Source: Bacteroidota bacterium
GTDB taxonomy: Bacteria > Bacteroidota > Ignavibacteria > UBA10030 > UBA8401
Direction: 5' to 3'
DNA: 64,000 nucleotides
Assembly (NCBI GenBank): GCA_035506275.1
Contig: DATJPT010000008.1
Location: 124,001 to 188,000, forward strand
Part shown: positions 57,848 through 64,000 of the stretch, one piece after another
Position numbering within the stretch: position 1 is the stretch's first letter
Layout: every line of letters starts with the position of its first letter
Position numbers and translations under genes: made by a program
Notes under the pieces: generated by a model
What the model saw: the letters and a program-made list of their open reading frames with translations, nothing else
What the model was told of the DNA's origin: nothing
Database searches by the model: none

Positions 57848-58575
57848 GCAGAGACCTCCACCGGCAGTTTGACAATGACCATTTCCCCGTACGGATCGAC
57901 CTGGCGCACGCCGATCTGCTTCTGTTTGATCAACTCCAGCAGCGCGATGAACGTCACGACGATGCGGATTTTTTCCGCCATCAATTCGACCATTTGAAGG
58001 AACGTCGACTCGTTTCTGTCTTTGAAATATTTCAGGATGAACTCGATCTGGTCCTCGAGCGTCACGTTGAGCTTGTTGATCTCGTGCACATGCTTGCGCG
58101 GCATACGCTCGACGACATATTTGAAGGCGGCGATCAGATCGAAGAGCGTGACATCGCGCAGAAGGTTCTCCTCGTTCGGGTCTTCAATGATCTTCGAGTC
58201 CTCCATAAAATACTTCCGGTACGCACGCTGGCTCTGTTCTACGCTCATCGTTTGGAGTTCTTCGGCCATCTCCTTATACCGTTTGTAATCAAGCAAGCGG
58301 CGGACGAGTTCGGCCCGCGGGTCAAGTTCCTCCTCGCCTTCTCCGACCGGCCGCGGCAAGAGCATCTGCACTTTGACCTGCATCAGTTCGGCGGCGGTCA
58401 CGATGAACTCCCCCGCGATATCGAGGTCCAGGTCCTGAAGGTATTCAAGATATTCCAGAAAATCCTTCGTGATCTTCGCGATCGGGATATCGTAGATGTC
58501 CAGCTCATCCCGCTTGATAAAAAAGAGGAGCAGGTCGAGAGGCCCTTCAAAATCCGTGAGTTTGATCCGATACAT
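57844..58575 (-). CDS. scpA: Segregation and condensation protein A
   Basis: 243 aa. YRIKLTDFEGPLDLLLFFI start, DIYDIPIAKITKDFLEYL, and a C-terminal winged helix (VTFIALLELIKQKQIGV). It is the kleisin bridging SMC heads. Two nt after trpS; 4-nt overlap with scpB. Confidence 0.96.
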   Translation of the reverse strand: MYRIKLTDFEGPLDLLLFFIKRDELDIYDIPIAKITKDFLEYLEYLQDLDLDIAGEFIVTAAELMQVKVQMLLPRPVGEGEEELDPRAELVRRLLDYKRYKEMAEELQTMSVEQSQRAYRKYFMEDSKIIEDPNEENLLRDVTLFDLIAAFKYVVERMPRKHVHEINKLNVTLEDQIEFILKYFKDRNESTFLQMVELMAEKIRIVVTFIALLELIKQKQIGVRQVDPYGEMVIVKLPVEVSA

Positions 58576-58577
58576 CG

Positions 58578-59618
58578 TTATCCCAGCGCCATCACTGAAT
58601 GAACTTCACTCATCGTTTCCGCAGCAATCGTTCGCCCGCGAGATTCGCCGTCCGACAGAATATTCTTCACTTCATCAAGATGCGATTCGTAGTGCGCCCG
58701 CCGATCGCGGATCGGAGCAAGCGCGGCGGCGATCTTCGCGGCGCAATTATTTTTGCAATCAACGCAGCCGAGCGCCCCGGATTCGCAATTCGCCCTGATC
58801 TCCGGAACTTCTGCGGCGTTGAATTTCTGATGGTATGTAAACACCAGACAGATATCCGGATGCCCCGGATCCCCTTTCCGCAGTTTCGCGGGGTCCGTCA
58901 CCGCCGTTTTCAGTTTCTTCTTGATCTCGTCCGGCGTATCGGACAGGAGGATCGTGTTGCCGGTCGACTTGCTCATCTTTTGATTGCCGTCCAGGCCCGG
59001 GAGCCTCGCGAATTTGGTCAGCCGCGGTTCGGGCTCCGGAAAGACCCGGCCGTACTGATTGTTAAACCGCCGGGCAATCTCCCGGGTGATCTCAATATGC
59101 GGGACCTGATCCTCTCCGACCGGAACCACGTCCCCCTTGTACAGCAAAATGTCGGAGGACTGCAGCACCGGATAACCGAGATGTCCGTACGACATCGTCT
59201 CAATATTCAGATCACGAACCTGATCCTTCAATGTCGGGTTGCGTTCCAGCCTTGCCGTGGTGATCAACATCGAAAAGAGCAGGTGAAGCTCCGAATGCTG
59301 TTTGATCTGCGATTGCCTGAAGATCGGGCTCTTGGCCGGATCGATGCCCGCGGCGAGCCAATCGATCACCATGTCGATGGAGTGCCCGTACAACTCCTTC
59401 GTATCAACATTCGTGGTCAGGGCGTGATAATCGGCGATCAGGTGAAAATTATTGAACTCGTTCTGGAGCGCGACCCAATTTTCGAGCGCCCCCACGAGAT
59501 GCCCCAGATGAAGTTTACCTGTGGGACGCATCCCGCTTAATATTCTTTTCTTGGATTTCAATGAGCTAGAAAAAACTCCTTCTGAGCCGGCTAATTCATG
59601 AAGAGGTACGGCTTCCAT
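58578..59618 (-). CDS. trpS: Tryptophanyl-tRNA synthetase
   Basis: 346 aa from ATG at 59618 (MEAVPLHELAG); the frame is open upstream into the HNH gene but that part is not TrpS. HIGH-type TGKLHLGH (about 38-45) and KMSKS (about 210), with GEDQVPHIE. Complete. It overlaps the 3' end of the HNH gene by 28 nt and is followed by scpA after 2 nt. Confidence 0.95.
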   Translation of the reverse strand: MEAVPLHELAGSEGVFSSSLKSKKRILSGMRPTGKLHLGHLVGALENWVALQNEFNNFHLIADYHALTTNVDTKELYGHSIDMVIDWLAAGIDPAKSPIFRQSQIKQHSELHLLFSMLITTARLERNPTLKDQVRDLNIETMSYGHLGYPVLQSSDILLYKGDVVPVGEDQVPHIEITREIARRFNNQYGRVFPEPEPRLTKFARLPGLDGNQKMSKSTGNTILLSDTPDEIKKKLKTAVTDPAKLRKGDPGHPDICLVFTYHQKFNAAEVPEIRANCESGALGCVDCKNNCAAKIAAALAPIRDRRAHYESHLDEVKNILSDGESRGRTIAAETMSEVHSVMALG

Positions 59619-60082
59619 CTGTCGTCCATATTTCCCACAAAATGACGGATGAAGGTCACATGATTGGGCCGACTGGGTTTGCGCAATAGAGGCATGCGGG
59701 CTTCTTCGGGAGTCCGATCTCCCTTGGCATTGTTGCACTGCACACATGCACAAGCAAGATTCTCCCACGTGTCCTCGCCACCGCGGGATCGCGGAAGGAC
59801 ATGGTCCACAGTGAGCGGCAAATCTCCCCTGCCGCAAAACTGGCATCGATGGCCGTCGCGTCGAAGGATGTTCTTGCGGGAGAGTATGATCTTTTTGTAA
59901 GGGACGCGAATATAGACAGAAAGGCGTACGACGCTGGGGAAAGGCATTGAAACCGAGACAGAGCGAAGAAGTTTTCCGGCATGTGCCTCGATAAGTTCGG
60001 CCTTCCCTAGAAAAAGTAAGATGATCGCTTTCTTAACATTACAGACACTCATCGGCTCATAATTTTGGTTGAGCACCAGCAC
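59591..60082 (-). CDS. HNH endonuclease-domain protein
   Basis: 163 aa from GTG 60082. Family start KVLVLNQNYEP, then CQFCGRGDLPLTVDHVLPRSRGG (about 94-116) with CVQCNNAKG, the Cys4-plus-His HNH site. This single-copy HNH family is common in free-living bacteria and is unlikely to be mobile; role unknown. Some members begin a few residues earlier, but no ATG is available here and the GTG lacks a good ribosome site. Confidence 0.88.
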   Translation of the reverse strand: MLVLNQNYEPMSVCNVKKAIILLFLGKAELIEAHAGKLLRSVSVSMPFPSVVRLSVYIRVPYKKIILSRKNILRRDGHRCQFCGRGDLPLTVDHVLPRSRGGEDTWENLACACVQCNNAKGDRTPEEARMPLLRKPSRPNHVTFIRHFVGNMDDRWKPYLFMN

Positions 60083-60253
60083 TTTGCTGTTCAGCCGGCC
60101 ATGAATGCTTTTCGAAGTAAGTTTTGAACTGAAGACGCCCTCCTAATTCATGCTTAATGGTTAGGATTTTCCGGAATTTTGAAAAATTCTTGAGTGAAAA
60201 ACGGCCTTTTGAGCCTTCGAGTTTTACTTCAACGACATCTTCCAGATGGTTAA

Positions 60254-60282
60254 AATATAGTATTCTCTGAAGGAATTGTCAA
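60254..60282 (-). promoter_or_regulatory. Sigma-70-type promoter for the HNH-trpS-scpAB operon
   Basis: TTGACA (60277-60282), a 17-nt spacer and TATATT (60254-60259) on the minus strand, giving a leader of about 165 nt before the HNH start. Confidence 0.65.
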
Positions 60283-60324
60283 GGAACTGGCCAGTTTAGA
60301 ACTTGCCGATTAGGCTCGAAAACC

Positions 60325-61506
60325 TCAGGTTTTGGCCGGTTTATAGCGCTTTTTTATTTCCGCCACTGAATCCCCCCCAAATTTTTCCAAAAAAGCGTTG
60401 GCGAGAACCGGGGCAATGACCGCCTCCGCAATAACAGCGCATGCAGGGACGGCGCAGACGTCCGACCGTTCATAACGGGATGGAACAATCTCCATCGTTT
60501 TCAGGTCGACTGACCGGAGAGGCTTAGCAAGAGTGGAGATCGGCTTCATCGCACCGTGGATAATGATTGTCTCGCCCGTCGTTACCCCTGCCTCCAAACC
60601 GCCGGCTCCGTTTGTCGGGCGCGTAAAATTCTTGCCTTTTCCCAATAAAATTTCATCGTGAACTTCAGATCCGTGCAATGTCGAATTCATAAAAGCATTC
60701 CCGATCTCGACTCCTTTCACCGCGTGAATCGATACTATCGCCTGCGCCAAATGACCGTCGAGCTTCCTGTCAAATTCCACATAACTGCCGAGTCCTATCG
60801 GCAATCCGGTTGCAAGAACCTCGAAAACTCCGCCGAGGGTATCCCCCTTTTTCTTGGCTGTTTTGATCGCCGCGATCGCTTTCTCGGATATTTTCGGATC
60901 CAGGATTCTCACTTCGGATTTATCCGCCTCTTCGCTGACCGCGTATCCGCCCATTGATGATGAGGTGAGTCTACGGATAAGTTTGTCGATCTGTTTAGAG
61001 GAATCAATTTTCGCCGTGCCGATGCTCAATACATGGCTGCCGATGAAAATGCCGAACGTCTCCAAAAACTTTCGGACAACAGTGCACAATGCCACCCGCA
61101 TCGCTGTTTCACGCGCGCTGGCGCGGTCGATGACGTTGCGCAAATCGTCGAACCCGAACTTGACGGATCCGACCAGATCTGCATGCCCCGGCCGCGGCAC
61201 CGTGACTTTTTCGATCCCCCCTCCCGTTGCTTCGACCGACATTTTTTCGGTCCAGTTGGCCCAATCCTTGTTCCGGACGACAAGCGCAACGGGTGAGCCT
61301 ATCGTTTTGCCGAACCTGATTCCCGACAGAATTTCAACTTTATCCGTTTCAATTCTCATCCTTCCGCCGCGGCCGTACCCCTGCTGCCGGCGCCAGAGCT
61401 GGCGATTGATATACTCCGAAGAAATTTCGATGCCGGCAGGGAGTCCTTCAACCACTCCCACTAACGCCTGGCCGTGAGATTCGCCCGAGGTCAGATACCG
61501 TATCAC
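60325..61506 (-). CDS. aroC: Chorismate synthase
   Basis: 393 aa. Signature GESHGQALVGVVEGLPAG (7-24), RPGHADLVGSVKFG (about 99-112), RASARETAMRVA, and the late SxR…R…GGDS region. Final step of the shikimate pathway (FMN-dependent). Complete. Isolated between the HtrA terminator and the HNH promoter. Confidence 0.97.
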   Translation of the reverse strand: MIRYLTSGESHGQALVGVVEGLPAGIEISSEYINRQLWRRQQGYGRGGRMRIETDKVEILSGIRFGKTIGSPVALVVRNKDWANWTEKMSVEATGGGIEKVTVPRPGHADLVGSVKFGFDDLRNVIDRASARETAMRVALCTVVRKFLETFGIFIGSHVLSIGTAKIDSSKQIDKLIRRLTSSSMGGYAVSEEADKSEVRILDPKISEKAIAAIKTAKKKGDTLGGVFEVLATGLPIGLGSYVEFDRKLDGHLAQAIVSIHAVKGVEIGNAFMNSTLHGSEVHDEILLGKGKNFTRPTNGAGGLEAGVTTGETIIIHGAMKPISTLAKPLRSVDLKTMEIVPSRYERSDVCAVPACAVIAEAVIAPVLANAFLEKFGGDSVAEIKKRYKPAKT

Positions 61507-61590
61507 GAATAAGTCCTTTCAGTCGTTCAATGAAAGATTGACAGATCTTCGAGAGGGGGTGCAAATTTCTTGGTGGGAGAATATACAAAA

Positions 61591-61620
61591 AAAGTCTCTG
61601 TAAATCATTACAGAGACTTT
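61591..61620 (-). terminator. Strong bidirectional terminator between htrA and aroC
   Basis: AAAGTCTCTGTAA (61591-61603) and TTACAGAGACTTT (61608-61620) form a 13-bp stem with A/T tracts on both sides. It ends the recO-htrA unit. Confidence 0.9.
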
Positions 61621-61646
61621 TTTCAACACACTGAACAAGGAGGATG

Positions 61647-63167
61647 TCAATCGTTCGGGATCTGAACGGCTATGAACCTGGAAGCCCCGTTCGAACTCTT
61701 AACGCGAAGCATGAGGGCATCACCGGGTTTCTTCGACTTCACCAGTTTCTCGAACTCGGGGACCGTCGAAACCTCTTTTCGATCGGCCTCGACAATAACA
61801 TCCCCCTCTTGAATCTGCCTGTTATCCGCCTCGCTGTACCGTTTAACGTTCGAGACGATGATATCGCTCTCCACCTTTCGCTCTTTTTTGACCTTCGGAT
61901 CGATCGTCGACACCGAGAAGCCGAGAGCGTCAAACTGAACAGGTTTTGAAACTTTCTCCGCAGCAGCATCTCCTTCATTATCATTATCGCTGTTGTTGGC
62001 CGCGACGCTCGATTTATCAGGACGGGGTTTCAACGTCACGATCTTTTCAACGGCAGATTTGTCCCTCCAAATTTGCAGGGTCACTTTCTCTCCGGGATGC
62101 CGTCCCGCGATGATCGATTGAAGTTCGTTCGGAGCCTTGACAAGTTTTCCATCCACCGAAAGGATAATATCTCCTTCTTTGATTCCGGCATCCTTCGCCG
62201 CTCCCCCTTCGACAAGATCCTGCACTAAAACACCTTCGATCTTCTCAAGCCCCGCCGCTTTCGCAACCGTCGCATCGACGGCGGAAATGGACACACCGAT
62301 ATATCCGCGTTCAACCTTTCCATGGAGAATAAGGTCTTGGGCAACAGTGCGGGCAAGGTTGATCGGGATGGCAAAGCCGTACCCCTGGTAACGGGCGTTC
62401 GTTGTTGCGATGGCGGTGTTGATCCCGATGACCTCACCGTAGATGTTCACAAGCGCGCCGCCGCTGTTCCCCGGATTGATCGCCGCATCGGTCTGAATGA
62501 AGTTTTCGACCCCGTAGTTGTCGCCGATAATTTGAATATTGCGGCCGAGGTAACTGATGATCCCGGCGGTCACGGTGGACGTCAGGGCGAGAGGATTGCC
62601 GATCGCGACCGCCCACTGTCCGACCTGGAGATCATCGGAGTTGCCGAGCATCGCGACGGGAAGATCGGTTGCATCGATCTTGACAACGCCGACGTCCGTC
62701 AGCGGATCGGTGCCGACAAGCTTTGCCTTGAAACGACGCGTATCGCTGAGGACGACCTCAATTCCCCCTTCGGCCGCGTCTTCGACGACATGGTTGTTCG
62801 TTATAATGTAGCCGTCGCCGGTGACGATGACGCCGGACCCCGCTCCTTGCGTTTGTTCTTCTTCAGGCATCCTGAATTTGAAATCCGGAAAGAAATGGAA
62901 GAACTCGTTGTCCTGGGGCTTTTTGGCTTTTGTCGTAACCACGATCGAAACGACCGAAGGCGTCGCTTCCTTCGCGACGCCGACGAATGCTTCGTTGAGC
63001 GCTTTCAACTCGGAATTCCCCTTCATGGGACTTTTTTCCGCGCCGAGCTTCACCGACTTATTCTGAGCCAATCCGAGATCGACGCCATCAAAGTTGGACA
63101 CAAGGACCGCGCCAAAAATGACGCCGATGAGAATAAGAAACAGAGCAGCGAACACAGATTTTTTCAT
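61647..63167 (-). CDS. htrA: HtrA/DegP-family periplasmic serine protease with two PDZ domains
   Basis: 506 aa. N-terminal membrane or signal helix (about 5-24), trypsin-like domain with His126, Asp158 and Ser235 (NNHVV, DPLTDVGV, NPGNSGGAL), PDZ1 (about 300-380) and PDZ2 (about 415-500) joined by a linker rich in Asp/Asn/Ala. Periplasmic quality control and stress response. It lies 43 nt after recO. Confidence 0.95.
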   Translation of the reverse strand: MKKSVFAALFLILIGVIFGAVLVSNFDGVDLGLAQNKSVKLGAEKSPMKGNSELKALNEAFVGVAKEATPSVVSIVVTTKAKKPQDNEFFHFFPDFKFRMPEEEQTQGAGSGVIVTGDGYIITNNHVVEDAAEGGIEVVLSDTRRFKAKLVGTDPLTDVGVVKIDATDLPVAMLGNSDDLQVGQWAVAIGNPLALTSTVTAGIISYLGRNIQIIGDNYGVENFIQTDAAINPGNSGGALVNIYGEVIGINTAIATTNARYQGYGFAIPINLARTVAQDLILHGKVERGYIGVSISAVDATVAKAAGLEKIEGVLVQDLVEGGAAKDAGIKEGDIILSVDGKLVKAPNELQSIIAGRHPGEKVTLQIWRDKSAVEKIVTLKPRPDKSSVAANNSDNDNEGDAAAEKVSKPVQFDALGFSVSTIDPKVKKERKVESDIIVSNVKRYSEADNRQIQEGDVIVEADRKEVSTVPEFEKLVKSKKPGDALMLRVKSSNGASRFIAVQIPND

Positions 63168-63210
63168 GTTTCAACAGCCTCCTGCAAACAGTAAATGGTG
63201 ATTGTGATGT

Positions 63211-63978
63211 TCATAAACTTGTAAACAACGAAAGCGACTTCAACGTTCGCACACCTGCAATATGATACTGCAAATAGGTTTGCAGCAATCCGAGAATTTC
63301 GTCTTTCACCGGCGGGGGAACCTTCAGGTCGCCGACTGCACTGATCGGCAGGGACTGGAACTGGACCAGTAATCGGACAATTCCTTTGGATGCTTTGATT
63401 CCGCCGGAGCGCAGTTCCGCGTGGCACCCCGGACACATGACCGAACCGCTTGCCAGGAGGATATACGATCCGCCTCCGTGCTCGCCTTCGACGACGTCTC
63501 GTCCGCAGCGCGCGCAGGCGCGAAGGTCCAATCCATAGCCGAAAATTTCAAGGAGGCGGAGCTCAAAAGCAAAAAAAATATTCAACAAATTTCCCGCGGC
63601 ACGATCGACCGCTTCAAGCGCATCCACGAGGAGCGAGAACATCGGAAGATTTTCTTCTTCATCGTGCATCACCTGATTCACGAGCTCGACCAATGCGAGG
63701 CCCACTGCTAACTTGTCCCCGTCGTCTCCAAACTTGAAAATCGGTCTGCTGATCTCGCACTTGGAAAGCAGGTGGAGTTCGCGCTGTTCTTTCTTATAGA
63801 AGAGGGCCGAAGAATGCGTCATCGGCTCGAGCGAGGCGCCGAATTTGCTTTTTGCGCTCCTGGCCCCTTTCGCAATGACTTTGATCTTGCCGAACTTTTT
63901 CGAATACAGCGTTACGATCTTGCTCGTTTCGCCGTATTTCATCGAACGGAGGACAATCGCGTCGGTCGAAACTAACAC
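63211..63978 (-). CDS. recO: DNA repair protein RecO
   Basis: 255 aa. OB-fold start MLVSTDAIVLRSMKYGETSKIV and KGARSAKSKFGASLEPM; zinc site CARCG…MCPGC in the C-terminal helical domain. Loads RecA on gapped DNA with RecR. Start is 22 nt from the right edge; the upstream gene is outside the window. Confidence 0.92.
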   Translation of the reverse strand: MLVSTDAIVLRSMKYGETSKIVTLYSKKFGKIKVIAKGARSAKSKFGASLEPMTHSSALFYKKEQRELHLLSKCEISRPIFKFGDDGDKLAVGLALVELVNQVMHDEEENLPMFSLLVDALEAVDRAAGNLLNIFFAFELRLLEIFGYGLDLRACARCGRDVVEGEHGGGSYILLASGSVMCPGCHAELRSGGIKASKGIVRLLVQFQSLPISAVGDLKVPPPVKDEILGLLQTYLQYHIAGVRTLKSLSLFTSL

Positions 63979-64000
63979 GCGCCTCCTCCGCTCGTTTCAA

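Noticed and set aside
60083..60280. Open minus-strand frame of about 60 codons (…EVKLEGSKGRFS…KTYFEKHSWPAEQQ…) between the promoter and the HNH gene
   Set aside because: It has no ATG, GTG or TTG start, its third-position GC is lower than that of its neighbours, and it overlaps the HNH start; most likely chance.

Overview
The window looks like chromosomal DNA of a free-living Gram-negative bacterium of the Fibrobacterota-Chlorobiota-Bacteroidota (FCB) group, most like the Ignavibacteria/Chlorobiota side. Reasons: two large secreted proteins end in the NYPNPFNP-type C-terminal sorting domain of that group; several promoter candidates match TTG-N18/19-TAnnTTTG, the Bacteroidota-type element; YbeY carries Asp where most phyla have the third His; and there are outer-membrane proteins, a secretin and lipoproteins. 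The exact genus cannot be told from the sequence. I see no prophage, insertion sequence, CRISPR array, rRNA or tRNA. Most genes lie on the minus strand.

Region 1 (1-17462, minus strand) is a type IV pilus-like machine. Read in the direction of transcription it holds three tandem near-identical 137-aa pilins and a fourth, more diverged one, then pilC, pilB, two minor-pilin-like proteins and a 409-aa pilus-tip/PilX-like protein. A terminator and a new promoter follow, then pilT, a fused PilM-PilN, a fused PilO-PilP and a short secretin. After these come a large Ig-repeat lipoprotein and a truncated IPT/TIG protein. All seven pilin-like proteins start with Met-Gly followed directly by a hydrophobic helix without the usual Glu5. 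This non-canonical pilin class, together with the condensed fused alignment complex, is the most unusual system in the window.

Region 2 (18130-23272, plus strand) is a three-gene, translationally coupled membrane operon divergent from the pilins. One gene is an unrecognised multi-pass protein; the other two are TMTC-like (membrane GT-C plus TPR) putative O-mannosyltransferases. By analogy with pilin glycosyltransferases next to pilin genes elsewhere, they may glycosylate the pilins; this is inference.

Region 3 (23329-33253, minus) holds a subtilase with a sorting tail, preceded by a small gene that resembles the subtilase's own propeptide, then PII (glnB), secA and a 1168-aa secreted sorting-tail protein.

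Region 4 (33434-64000, minus) is dense housekeeping: cobalamin adenosyltransferase, M20 peptidase, metG, holB, an Omp85 protein, a DUF2795 protein, M23 peptidase, hprK, hpf, xerC, topA, smg, ybeY, a conserved unknown, an MBL hydrolase, gamma carbonic anhydrase, DUF3108, S41 protease, lysS, malQ, a pseudouridine synthase, scpB, scpA, trpS, HNH, aroC, HtrA protease and recO. Many of these overlap by 1-55 bp, suggesting long co-translated operons.
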